Below are positions 1 to 7,789 of a stretch of 64,000 nt of DNA, piece by piece; within the stretch, counting starts at the first letter, position 1, and each line of letters starts with the position of its first letter. This stretch comes from GCA-003244245 sp050699435. GTDB taxonomy: Bacteria > Actinomycetota > Actinomycetes > Mycobacteriales > Pseudonocardiaceae. A program made the translations under genes and the position numbers. Under the pieces are notes generated by a model. The model worked only from the letters and a program-made list of their open reading frames with translations. It was not told the DNA's origin and made no database searches. The DNA lies in assembly GCA_050699435.1 (NCBI GenBank), contig JBOHGM010000010.1, positions 9,065 to 73,064 on the forward strand. The letters are read 5' to 3'.

Positions 1-227
1 TGGTGCTGCTCATGGCGGTCGAGCGGATCGGCGCCTTCGCCGACGCACTGATCACCCACGGCAGGCCCCCGGACACCCCGGTCGCCGTGGTCGCCGACGG
101 CACCCTGCGCAGCCAGCGCGCGGTGCACTCCACGTTGGACGCGGTGGCCGCGGACGTCGCCGCTGGCGGCATCCGCCCGCCCGCGATCGTGGTCATCGGA
201 AAAGTCGTGGCGCTGCGCGCCCCGTGA
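1..227 (+). CDS. cobA: Uroporphyrinogen-III C-methyltransferase, 3' end only
   Basis: The window opens inside this gene; only the last 74 or so codons are present, read in the frame starting at base 3, with TGA at 225-227. The fragment contains VERIGAFADALITHGRPP and ends PPAIVVIGKVVALRAP, which is the conserved carboxy-terminal end of the SAM-dependent enzyme that methylates uroporphyrinogen III to precorrin-2, the branch point to sirohaem and cobalamin. The SAM-binding amino-terminal part lies outside the window, so catalytic residues cannot be checked. The stop codon lies within the left arm of a palindromic repeat (221-266), so the last residue or two may have been supplied by the repeat. 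The next gene runs in the opposite direction. Confidence 0.8.
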   Translation, partial: VLLMAVERIGAFADALITHGRPPDTPVAVVADGTLRSQRAVHSTLDAVAADVAAGGIRPPAIVVIGKVVALRAP

Positions 228-266
228 GTGGGTAACAGTGTTCCAGCACTCAACGCCACTCACGGG
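221..266. repeat. Imperfect palindromic repeat at the cobA/RIO kinase junction
   Basis: The two ends are CCCGTGAGTGG and its reverse complement, an 11-base perfect outer stem, with a degenerate inner part. The outer sequence matches the perfect palindrome at 13996-14039 downstream of truB, and in both cases the repeat supplies the TGA stop of the preceding gene. Here it also covers the stop of the convergent RIO-type kinase gene. It could act as a bidirectional terminator. Confidence 0.7.
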
Positions 267-1164
267 CTATCCACAAGGCTCCGGCGTCGGCGACCTCCTG
301 GGGCAGCCCGCGGGCGGTGAACCAGTCGGTCACGATCCGCACGTCCCGGGCCAGGAACGCAGGTCCCTGCGGATTGGCCACGATATCCACCACCTGCGGC
401 AGGTCGATGAGCACCAGCCGCCCGCGGTGCACCAGCAGGTTGAACGGGGAGAGGTCGCCATGGGCCAGGCCCTCGCCGGTGAGCACCAGCAGTGCGTCGA
501 CGAGCTGATCCCACAGCGCCCGCAGTTGCGCCGGACCGGGTCGCAGCTGCGCCAGCCGCGGTGCCGCTTGTCCGTCCTCCTCATCGAGATACTCCAGCAG
601 CAGCTCGGTGCCGTGCAGCTGCACCGGATAGGGCACCGGAGCGCCGAGCTGCCAGAGCCTGCCCAGCGCGGCGAACTCCGCCGCCGCCCACTGCCCGGAC
701 AGCAGGTCCCGGCCGAAGGCGGTGCGCCTGGCCATTGCCCTGGTCTCCCGGGAGCGGCGTACCCGTCGTCCTTCGGTATAGGCGGCGTCCCGGTGGAACA
801 TTCGGTGCTCCGCGGTGCGGTAGCGCTTGGCGGCGAGCAGACAGGACCGGGAGGTCCCGGGCACCGCCCGCGCCAGCAGGTGCACGTCGGCTTCCTTGCC
901 GGTCTTGAGCAGGCCGCGTTCGGTGTCGACCGCGGCGAGCTCGGTGACCAGCCAGTCCGGCTGGGGCGCGGGGCCGTGTTGCCCCACGTCCCAGGTCGAC
1001 CACCGGTCCCCGGCAACCGGGCCGTCGTCGGGCGGGGGAGCACTGGGGATGCGCTGGGGTGAGCTGGGTAGGTCGTCGTCATCGTCGAAGCGGCGTCGTC
1101 CCCGCCGCGACGGGGTCTCATCGAAGCGGCCGCGCCGCCCGGGCAGCCGGTCATGCTGCGACAC
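250..1164 (-). CDS. RIO1-type atypical serine kinase
   Basis: The 304-residue product has an acidic, arginine-rich, probably disordered first 60 residues and then a RIO-family kinase fold. Visible motifs are the ATP-loop segment LLKTGKEADVHLL (about 85-97), a candidate ATP-binding lysine in AAKRY (about 113), the catalytic loop HGDLSPFNLL (235-244, Asp about 237) and the metal-binding LIDLPQVVD (252-260). RIO proteins are atypical ATPase-kinases linked to ribosome maturation in eukaryotes; the bacterial role is not settled. I chose GTG at 1164 because GAGGAG lies 8 bases upstream; an in-frame start at 1281 would add a sequence with no family look. It is convergent with cobA, and proS diverges from it. 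Confidence 0.82.
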   Translation of the reverse strand: MSQHDRLPGRRGRFDETPSRRGRRRFDDDDDLPSSPQRIPSAPPPDDGPVAGDRWSTWDVGQHGPAPQPDWLVTELAAVDTERGLLKTGKEADVHLLARAVPGTSRSCLLAAKRYRTAEHRMFHRDAAYTEGRRVRRSRETRAMARRTAFGRDLLSGQWAAAEFAALGRLWQLGAPVPYPVQLHGTELLLEYLDEEDGQAAPRLAQLRPGPAQLRALWDQLVDALLVLTGEGLAHGDLSPFNLLVHRGRLVLIDLPQVVDIVANPQGPAFLARDVRIVTDWFTARGLPQEVADAGALWIAREWR

Positions 1165-1496
1165 TGGAAGGTCTCCTCGGGGTGGTGCCACCCCGGGAGA
1201 AAGCTCAGACGGGGTAGCGGGAGTGCAGGGTCGGGATGCGCTGCACAGCACCGACAGCCATGTGCCGCCGCCTCCTCCCATTCCGCCCGCATGGCGGGCA
1301 CCTGCCGTCCTCGGGTGCAGCGTGGCCCGCCCCGCTGGTGGTCGGCAACCGATTTAGGGCACCGACATCGCCGACAACGACGTGCTCAACCAGCTTGTCG
1401 AGCTGACGGTAACCGGGAGGACCGGCCCGCCGGGGTCCCGATACGCTGCGAGCACTGCACACCCTTGACGACCCCTGCCCGAGGAGTTCCCCAAGC
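1165..1496. other. Divergent intergenic region, RIO kinase / proS
   Basis: This stretch of 332 bases separates two divergent genes. It carries the GAGGAG site of the RIO kinase on the minus strand and a GAGGAG about 10 bases before proS. A TACGCT box near 1440 could be a -10 element for proS, but no convincing -35 is placed correctly. I see no riboswitch, T-box or RNA gene. Confidence 0.4.
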
Positions 1497-3245
1497 ATGA
1501 TCACCAGGTTGTCGACGCTGTTCCTGCGCACCCTGCGCGAGGACCCGGCGGACGCCGAGGTGCCCAGCCACAAGTTGCTGGTGCGCGCTGGTTACGTCCG
1601 CCGCGTCGCCCCGGGGATCTACTCCTGGCTGCCGCTTGGTCTGCGGGTGCTGCGCAACATCGAGGCTGTGGTGCGCGAGGAGATGGACGCGATCGGCGCG
1701 CAGGAGATCCAGTTCCCCGCGCTGCTTCCCCGGGAGCCCTACGAGGCCACCGGCCGCTGGACCGAGTACGGCGGAAACCTGTTCCGGCTCAAGGACCGCA
1801 AGGGCGCCGACTACCTGCTCGGCCCCACCCACGAGGAGCTGTTCACGCTCACCGTCAAGGGGGAGTTCAGCTCCTACAAGGATTACCCGGTGATCCTCTA
1901 TCAGGTGCAGAACAAGTACCGGGACGAGGAGCGCCCGCGGGCCGGGATCCTGCGCGGCCGGGAGTTCCTGATGAAGGACTCGTACTCCTTCGACCTCGAC
2001 GACGAGGGGCTCGCGGAGTCCTACCGGCGCCACCGCGAGGCCTACGTCAAGATCTTCGACCGGCTCGGGCTGCGCTATATGATCGTGTCGGCGATGTCCG
2101 GCGCGATGGGCGGGTCGGCCAGCGAGGAGTTCCTCGCCGAATCCGAGACCGGTGAGGACACCTTCGTGCGCTGTCTCGAGTCCGGATACGCGGCCAACGT
2201 CGAGGCGGTGATCATCCCCGCGCCCCCGGAGCCGGCCCGCCAAGACCGGCCCGAGGCCCAGATACTGCACACCCCGGACACCCCGACCATCGACACGCTC
2301 GTCGAGCACCTCAACGCAGCGGGACTGGGGCGAACCTTCACTGCGGCGGACACCCTGAAGAACGTCATGGTCAAGACCCGGCAGCCGGGTGCACAAGAGT
2401 GGGAGCTGCTCGGCGTCGGCGTCCCCGGTGACCGCGAGGTCGACATGAAACGGCTGGCGGCCTCGCTGGACCCGGCCGACGTGGCGCTGCTGGACGAGAC
2501 GGACTTCGCCGCGCACCCGTTCCTGACCAAGGGCTACATCGGCCCCGGCGCGCTCCGCGAGAACGGCGTGCGCTACCTCGTGGATCCCCGGGTGGTGCGT
2601 GGGACCGCCTGGGCCACCGGCGCCGACCAACCCGACCACCACGTCGTCGACCTGGTGTGCGGGCGTGACTTCACCCCGGACGGCACCATCGAGGCCGCCG
2701 AGATACGCGCGGGCGACCCCTCCCCGGACGGGGCGGGCACCCTGGTCGCAGCCCGCGGCATCGAGATCGGGCACATCTTCCAGCTGGGCCGCAAGTACAC
2801 CGACGCCTTCGGGCTGGACGCGCTGGGACCGGACAGCAAGCCGATCCGGATCACCATGGGCTCCTACGGGATCGGCGTCTCCCGGCTGGTCGGCGCGATC
2901 GCCGAGCAGAGCCACGATGAGCACGGGCTGGTCTGGCCCCGCGAGGTCGCCCCGGCCGACGTGCACGTGGTGGTCGCGGGCAAGTCCGAGGAGATCCGGG
3001 CGGCCGGTGCGAAGCTGGCCGGCGAACTGGACGCGTCCGGCCTACGAGTGCTGCTCGACGACCGCCCTGCCACCCCGGGCGTGAAGTTCGCCGACGCCGA
3101 GCTGATCGGCGTGCCGACCATCCTCGTGGTGGGCCGAGGGCTGGCGTCCGGTGTCGTGGAGGTCAAGGACCGGGCCACCGCGGAGCGCACCGAGGTCCCG
3201 GTGGACAGCGTCGTGGCGCACCTGCAGGAGCTGTGCCACAAGTAA
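1497..3245 (+). CDS. proS: Prolyl-tRNA synthetase, bacterial type
   Basis: This cytosolic class II aminoacyl-tRNA synthetase charges tRNA-Pro with proline using ATP. The 582-residue length is that of the bacterial form, which carries an editing insertion between motifs 2 and 3. Visible signatures are GPTHEELF (about 104-111), the motif 2 region YRDEERPRAGILRGREF (about 140-156) followed by MKDSYSF, the motif 3 region MGSYGIGVSRLVGA (about 455-468), and an anticodon-binding domain at the end. ATG at 1497 follows GAGGAG with a spacing of about 9 bases. It is a single-gene unit between the divergent RIO kinase and a convergent YjbQ-type gene. Confidence 0.96.
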   Translation: MITRLSTLFLRTLREDPADAEVPSHKLLVRAGYVRRVAPGIYSWLPLGLRVLRNIEAVVREEMDAIGAQEIQFPALLPREPYEATGRWTEYGGNLFRLKDRKGADYLLGPTHEELFTLTVKGEFSSYKDYPVILYQVQNKYRDEERPRAGILRGREFLMKDSYSFDLDDEGLAESYRRHREAYVKIFDRLGLRYMIVSAMSGAMGGSASEEFLAESETGEDTFVRCLESGYAANVEAVIIPAPPEPARQDRPEAQILHTPDTPTIDTLVEHLNAAGLGRTFTAADTLKNVMVKTRQPGAQEWELLGVGVPGDREVDMKRLAASLDPADVALLDETDFAAHPFLTKGYIGPGALRENGVRYLVDPRVVRGTAWATGADQPDHHVVDLVCGRDFTPDGTIEAAEIRAGDPSPDGAGTLVAARGIEIGHIFQLGRKYTDAFGLDALGPDSKPIRITMGSYGIGVSRLVGAIAEQSHDEHGLVWPREVAPADVHVVVAGKSEEIRAAGAKLAGELDASGLRVLLDDRPATPGVKFADAELIGVPTILVVGRGLASGVVEVKDRATAERTEVPVDSVVAHLQELCHK

Positions 3246-3338
3246 GGATCTCGTCTGCTATCTGCCCTCGAGCGGGCTGGCGTCGCGCTGCAACAAAGAG
3301 TAGGATTCTGCAACTCGGTAATCATCGCGCATGAGCCG

Positions 3339-3749
3339 TCAACCTGAAAGGTAGCTCAGCCGCACGGTGCGCACCGGGTTGTCGCCGTTGGTGTCCACCA
3401 GGCAGATCGACTGCCAGGTGCCCAGCGCGAGTCGGCGGTCGAGCACCGGGACACTGGCGTAGGGTGGCAGCAGCGCGGGCAGCACATGGTGCCTGCCATG
3501 CCCGGGGGAGCCGTGTTGGTGCCGCCACCGGTCGTCGGCGGGCAGCAGCTCACGCAGCACGGCGAGCAGGTCGGTATCGCTGCCCGCCCCGGTCTCGATC
3601 ACCGCCAGGCCGGCGGTCGCATGCGGCACCCACACGTGCAGCAGCCCATCGCCTGCGCCGGCCCGGTCGAGGAATGCGCGACAGTCCGCAGTGAGGTCGT
3701 ACACCTGCTCCTGCGAGCCGGTTTCGATCCGGAGTTCCTCGGTGTGCAC
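3339..3749 (-). CDS. YjbQ/UPF0047 family protein
   Basis: The product has the UPF0047 core: a beta-rich start HTEELRIETGS, a central segment WVPHATAGLAVIETGAG and the end LGTWQSICLVDTNGDNPVR. Some members of the family complement thiamine-phosphate synthase mutants, but the true reaction is unknown. I took GTG at 3749 (136 residues), which begins just before HTEEL as in family members. A GTG at 3800 would add 17 residues (MARCHRTGSPGAATVTV) with no family resemblance. No clear Shine-Dalgarno precedes either start. It is convergent with proS and divergent from the next membrane protein gene. Confidence 0.75.
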   Translation of the reverse strand: MHTEELRIETGSQEQVYDLTADCRAFLDRAGAGDGLLHVWVPHATAGLAVIETGAGSDTDLLAVLRELLPADDRWRHQHGSPGHGRHHVLPALLPPYASVPVLDRRLALGTWQSICLVDTNGDNPVRTVRLSYLSG

Positions 3750-3823
3750 GACCGTGACAGTAGCCGCACCGGGAGAACCCGTGCGGTGGCAGCGCGCCAC
3801 CCTAGGCTTTACGGTGGTACCCC

Positions 3824-4558
3824 GTGCCTGATCCCGACCGCAGGAGCGCGGAGTCCAGACCCGATCTGGCCGACGAGCTGTTCGGTGGATCCGGTGACCC
3901 GGCGGCCACTGGTCCGATCCGCGCAGCTGTCGAGCACCCGGTCCGGCGTCATCTGGACGGCGGAAAGGTGCAGGCGGCCCATCGTCGGTCCCCGCGTCGG
4001 CGGCCCGGACGTGGCGCGGTAGCCGCGGTCGTGCTGGTTGTCGTCGCGCTGGCGGTGGCTGGACTGTGGGCCGGGTCCGGGCCCGATGTCATCGCGGGCC
4101 GGGCGATCCCGGGCAGTCCGGCCCCGCTGGCGCGGGAGGTTTCCGGCGTTGACCTCGCCGAGCGAGCCACTCGGACCGACATCGACTGCGCCGCACACTC
4201 CTACGGCCGAGTACAACAGTTCCTGGCCGCCAACCCGTGCATCTCGCTGCGGCGCGCCCTCTACACCGGCACCAGCGCGGGCGAACCCGTGGTGGTTGCG
4301 GTGGCTACCGTGGTGATGGCGTCCGAAGCGAAGGCCGCCGACCTGCAGGCGCTCGCCGAGGTGAACGGCACCGGCAACGTCTCGGACCTGTTGCGAGAAG
4401 GCGTGACCGTCGAGGGTGCCCCGGCACGCCTGCGCGAGGCGAGCTACGCCGCGCAGCGTCGCGGGCCGGTGCTGGTCATCGTCGAAGCGGCCGCCGTCTC
4501 CGGTGCCGGGCGCTCGCTCGACCCGCTGGCCGAGGCTGCCCTCGCGCTGGGCGGCTGA
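3824..4558 (+). CDS. Hypothetical single-pass membrane protein
   Basis: I do not recognise a family. The 244-residue product has a polar, arginine-rich cytosolic start of about 65 residues, one clear transmembrane helix (GAVAAVVLVVVALAVAGLW, about 64-82) and an extracytoplasmic domain of about 160 residues. That domain has two cysteines (in IDCAAHSYG and NPCISLRRA) that could pair outside the cell, and a beta-alpha pattern with VVVAVATVVM. It may be a surface sensor or adaptor, but nothing visible assigns a function. The start is GTG at 3824; an alternative is hard to choose because no strong ribosome-binding site is visible. Codon use is typical of the neighbours. Confidence 0.65.
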   Translation: MPDPDRRSAESRPDLADELFGGSGDPAATGPIRAAVEHPVRRHLDGGKVQAAHRRSPRRRPGRGAVAAVVLVVVALAVAGLWAGSGPDVIAGRAIPGSPAPLAREVSGVDLAERATRTDIDCAAHSYGRVQQFLAANPCISLRRALYTGTSAGEPVVVAVATVVMASEAKAADLQALAEVNGTGNVSDLLREGVTVEGAPARLREASYAAQRRGPVLVIVEAAAVSGAGRSLDPLAEAALALGG

Positions 4559-4577
4559 ACCTGCGCGGACGAGCGCT

Positions 4578-5015
4578 TCAGGGCGCGCCGGGGAACGGCA
4601 CCGTGAGGGGGTCGCTATGGGCGGCCGCGCGCCAGCGAGCCGCCTGTACCGCTGCCCCGGTGAGCGCGTCCAGCGCCGCCCTCCGCAGGCCTGGCTCGGC
4701 CGGGCTGCGTTCGATGACTGAGCGCCACCCCGCGGCGGCGTCGGTCTCAACGGTGATCGCTAGTCGCAGCGCGGAAGCGGCATCGGTGACCGGTCGTGGG
4801 ATGAGGTAGCCCGGCTCGGCAGGCACCGGCTGGGTGCCCGCGTCGAGCAGCATCCGTTCGGTGGCGTCGCGACGGGCCCGGTGTGCGGCCGCCGTCTCGG
4901 CGAGCTGCTCGGCCAGCGGGTCCGCGAGGAACGCCCCGACCAGGCCGTAGGCCCACACCGCGGCATGCTCGGCGGCCAAGGCGGATTGCAGCGCGTCCAC
5001 CGGTAGCCGGTTCAT
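4578..5015 (-). CDS. DUF4439 ferritin-like protein
   Basis: The 145-residue all-helical product fits the actinobacterial DUF4439 ferritin-like family. It starts with LQSALAAEHAAVWAYGLVGA, where Glu and His sit where metal-site residues occur in ferritin-like bundles, and has AAAHRARRDATERML and AITVETDAAAGWRSV in later helices. Its activity is unknown. The start ATG overlaps the stop of the upstream lipoprotein gene by four bases (5012-5015), so the two are translationally coupled. The pair sits divergently beside rimP, an arrangement common in actinobacteria. Confidence 0.75.
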   Translation of the reverse strand: MNRLPVDALQSALAAEHAAVWAYGLVGAFLADPLAEQLAETAAAHRARRDATERMLLDAGTQPVPAEPGYLIPRPVTDAASALRLAITVETDAAAGWRSVIERSPAEPGLRRAALDALTGAAVQAARWRAAAHSDPLTVPFPGAP

Positions 5016-5527
5016 GGCAGCACCGCCGCATGGCTCGCGCAGCAGGCTGCCACTGAGGCCAGCAACGCCGCCCGGTATCCGGGCAGCGAGGCGACCAGTA
5101 CGGCGGCCTCCTCTTGCGCGGCCCGGACCGCATCAGCAAGGGCGTCTCGCGCGCTGGCCTGATCTGCAGCGGCGGGGACGGGGGCTGGTGGGACAGAGCT
5201 ATTCGTCGGGCTCGGGCTGGGCCGAACCCGACGCAGTTCGGCGCGCAGCGCAGCGGCATGCGCCTGCCGGTCCGCGGCAAGTGCCCCGGCGGCGGCCGCC
5301 AGCCCCGCATGTGCGTTTGTCACCGCCGTGGCCAAGGCCGCATCAGACTCCGCGCGCTGGGCCGGTAGCTCCAGCGGATCCGGTTTCTCGGGGGCCGCCG
5401 GCGCCGATGGGGTGCACCCGGCCAGCGCCGTCGGGCCAATCACGAGCAGCGCGCCGGTAGCCGCCCCGGCTGCGAGCACGATGCGGCGGCTACGGCGAGG
5501 TTCGGTCACGGTCTGTCGTCCTGTCAT
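5012..5527 (-). CDS. Putative lipoprotein coupled to DUF4439 gene
   Basis: The 171-residue product begins with a basic segment (EPRRSRR), a hydrophobic stretch (IVLAAGAATGALLVIG) and a lipobox-like LAGC at about 34-37, so it is probably exported and lipidated at that cysteine. The mature part is Ala-rich and helical (ALATAVTNAHAGLAAAAGAL) with a Pro-rich middle, and shows no recognised domain. Arg-Arg near the start makes a Tat route possible. The start may be ATG at 5527 or GTG at 5509, the latter with AGGAC about 9 bases upstream. Its stop overlaps the DUF4439 start, suggesting joint expression and perhaps a joint envelope role. Confidence 0.6.
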   Translation of the reverse strand: MTGRQTVTEPRRSRRIVLAAGAATGALLVIGPTALAGCTPSAPAAPEKPDPLELPAQRAESDAALATAVTNAHAGLAAAAGALAADRQAHAAALRAELRRVRPSPSPTNSSVPPAPVPAAADQASARDALADAVRAAQEEAAVLVASLPGYRAALLASVAACCASHAAVLP

Positions 5528-5664
5528 CCACGGGTCAGCCTACGGACCACGTCCTGATCAACTTGGCGCAGGGGGTGCCCGCGACGCGATACCCTGGGTA
5601 ATCCCGACGAGGGCGCCAATGCACTGGTTCCGCCCCATCGCACGGTAACCCTGAGGAGGCCACG

Positions 5665-6234
5665 GTGACTGCCCAGTCCGCGAACCCCGGCTCAGCACTC
5701 GAGCCGGTGGTCCGCGACGCGATGCAGGGGACCGGGTTCGAGCTGGAGGGCCTGGAAGAGGTGCGGCCGGGCAGACGCAGGCTGGTCCGGGTGACTATCG
5801 ATGCGGATGCAGGCGTCGGGCTGGACGACATCGCCACGGTGAGCCGCGCAGTGGCCCTTGCGCTGGATGCGCGAGACGACCTGCTCGCCGGGCCCTACAC
5901 ACTCGAGGTCACCTCGCCCGGCGTGGACCGGCCGCTCACCCAGCCCCGGCACTGGCGGCGAAACCGGTTGCGGCTGGTTCGGGCCACGCACGTGGACGAG
6001 GGGGAGCTGGTGGGACGGGTCGGCGACTGCGACGACGAGGGCGTCACGCTGCTGGTCTCGGGAATCCTGCGCCGGGTGCGCTACGCGAAGCTCGACCGCG
6101 CGGTGGTGGAAGTGGAGTTCCGCCAGCCACCACCCGCCGACCTCGCCGTGCTCGAAGAGGCTGCACAGCCGGACAGCACTGCGCAGGACCTGACTGGGCA
6201 GGGCCTGACAGGGCAGGACTTGGAGGAACGGTGA
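5665..6234 (+). CDS. rimP: Ribosome maturation factor RimP
   Basis: RimP binds the 30S subunit and is needed for its late assembly. The 189-residue product has the usual two-domain plan: the amino-terminal part contains LEPVVRDAMQGTGFELEGLE and the strand segment RRRLVRVTIDADAGVGLDDIATVSRAV, here split by the conserved VTIDAD; the SM-like second domain carries GPYTLEVTSPGVDRPLT, the family signature. GTG at 5665 follows GAGGAGG with about 7 bases spacing. The end has an extra low-complexity tail (DLTGQGLTGQDLEER) built from short DNA repeats. The stop overlaps the nusA start by four bases. Confidence 0.93.
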   Translation: MTAQSANPGSALEPVVRDAMQGTGFELEGLEEVRPGRRRLVRVTIDADAGVGLDDIATVSRAVALALDARDDLLAGPYTLEVTSPGVDRPLTQPRHWRRNRLRLVRATHVDEGELVGRVGDCDDEGVTLLVSGILRRVRYAKLDRAVVEVEFRQPPPADLAVLEEAAQPDSTAQDLTGQGLTGQDLEER

Positions 6235-7277
6235 ACGTCGACATCGCCGCGCTGCGCGCGATTGAGCGGGACAAGGACATCTCCTTCGAGACGGTACTCG
6301 AGGCCATCGAGACGGCGCTGCTTACCGCGTACAGGCACACCGACGGGCATCAGCCGCATGCGCGGATCGACATCGACCGCAAGACCGGCGTCGTCCGGGT
6401 GCTGGCGCGGGAACTCGACGCCGATGGCACTATTGCCCGGGAGTGGGATGATACCCCCGAGGGGTTCGGCCGCATCGCGGCCACCACCGCCCGCCAGGTC
6501 ATCCTCCAGCGGCTGCGCGACGCAGAGCATGAGCGCACCTTCGGCGAGTTCTCCGCGAAGGAGGGCGAGATCGTCGCCGGCGTGGTGCAGCGGGACGCGC
6601 GCGCAAACGCCCGTGGCGTGGTGGTGGTCCAGATCGGTGAGACGGAGGGCGTGATCCCGCCGGTGGAGCAGGCGCCGGGGGAGACCTACCGGCACGGCGA
6701 GCGGATCAAGTGCTATGTGGTCGGCGTGTCCCGGGGAATGCGTGGTCCGCAGATCACGTTGTCGCGCACGCACCCCAACCTGGTCCGCAGACTCTTCGCG
6801 CTGGAGGTTCCGGAGATCGCGGACGGCACCGTGGAGATTCCGGCGGTGGCCAGGGAGGCTGGGCACCGGTCCAAGATCGCGGTGCGGTCGAATGTCGCGG
6901 GAGTCAATGCCAAAGGCGCCTGTATCGGCCCGATGGGTCAGCGGGTTCGTAACGTGATGAGCGAATTGGGCGGGGAGAAGATCGACATCATCGACCACTC
7001 GGAGGATCCTGCCCGGTTCGTGGGCAACGCGCTGTCCCCAGCCAAGGTAGTCTCGGTGCACGTGGTCGATGCGCGGGCGAAGACCGCCCGGGTGGTCGTT
7101 CCCGATTTCCAGCTCTCGCTGGCGATCGGCAAGGAAGGTCAGAACGCCCGGCTGGCGGCTCGGCTGACCGGATGGAAGATCGACATCCGCAGCGATGCGG
7201 AGCCGACGCCCGCAACGCCCCGTACCGAGGTGCCGGTGACCAATGCCGGTTCCCCACCGGCTACCGGCGCGCGCTAG
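6231..7277 (+). CDS. nusA: Transcription termination/antitermination factor NusA
   Basis: NusA rides on RNA polymerase and modulates pausing, termination and antitermination. The 348-residue length is typical of actinobacteria, which lack the carboxy-terminal acidic repeats of enterobacteria. The order is an RNAP-binding amino-terminal domain (LRAIERDKDISFETVLEAIE), an S1 domain around 115-185 (VVQRDARANARGVVVVQIG), then two KH domains with CIGPMGQRVRNVMSELGGE and LAIGKEGQNARLAARLTGW. The start GTG overlaps the rimP stop (GTGA), and a YlxR gene follows at once, so rimP-nusA-ylxR-infB form one unit. Confidence 0.95.
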   Translation: MNVDIAALRAIERDKDISFETVLEAIETALLTAYRHTDGHQPHARIDIDRKTGVVRVLARELDADGTIAREWDDTPEGFGRIAATTARQVILQRLRDAEHERTFGEFSAKEGEIVAGVVQRDARANARGVVVVQIGETEGVIPPVEQAPGETYRHGERIKCYVVGVSRGMRGPQITLSRTHPNLVRRLFALEVPEIADGTVEIPAVAREAGHRSKIAVRSNVAGVNAKGACIGPMGQRVRNVMSELGGEKIDIIDHSEDPARFVGNALSPAKVVSVHVVDARAKTARVVVPDFQLSLAIGKEGQNARLAARLTGWKIDIRSDAEPTPATPRTEVPVTNAGSPPATGAR

Positions 7278-7284
7278 AATCGTG

Positions 7285-7713
7285 ATGGCCCGCTGTCGGG
7301 GGACGGTCCACTTGTGCCCGGATGAGGTCCGACGACGCCGCCGAGAGCGGCGCGCCGATCCCGTTCGGACCTGCGTGGGGTGCCGGACCCGGACGGCGGC
7401 TTCCGGACTGCTACGCGTGGTGGCGGTGAACGGGATCTTGGTCCCGGACCCGCGGCGTCGGCATCCCGGCCGGGGCGCGTGGTTGCACCCCGATACCGGG
7501 TGTCTCCGCCTCGCCGAGCGGCGCCGGGCTTTCTCGCGAGCACTGCGCTTCGCGGGAACGCTCGACAGCGTCGCGGTGCACATTTTCCTCTCTCAGCAGG
7601 ACGGAGATGCCATCGGTCCCCGGTTCGCCGTGGACACACCCGACTCCCGGAACCGTCCGGGTGCCTGGTCAACCCAGAGAGCAGGTCGATCCGACATGTA
7701 CCCGCAGCCGTGA
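7285..7713 (+). CDS. YlxR family RNA-binding protein (DUF448)
   Basis: The YlxR core is visible as RTCVGCRTRTAASGLLRVV, with a Cys-x-x-Cys, followed by GRGAWLHPDTGCLRLAERR and AFSRALR. Such proteins sit between nusA and infB in many bacteria and are thought to bind RNA or act on RNase P or nucleoid function. I took ATG at 7285, eight bases after the nusA stop; GTG at 7282 or a start overlapping nusA at 7243 are alternatives. The product is 142 residues, longer than the 90 or so of a bare YlxR domain. The last 45 residues (after LDSVAVHIF) are polar and unrecognised. Confidence 0.8.
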   Translation: MARCRGTVHLCPDEVRRRRRERRADPVRTCVGCRTRTAASGLLRVVAVNGILVPDPRRRHPGRGAWLHPDTGCLRLAERRRAFSRALRFAGTLDSVAVHIFLSQQDGDAIGPRFAVDTPDSRNRPGAWSTQRAGRSDMYPQP

Positions 7714-7789
7714 AGTCCTGACCGCCATGGACATGCGCTAAGACCGGGGTCGAGCGGGATTGCCGCCGGCTCCACCAGTGAGGAGAGCA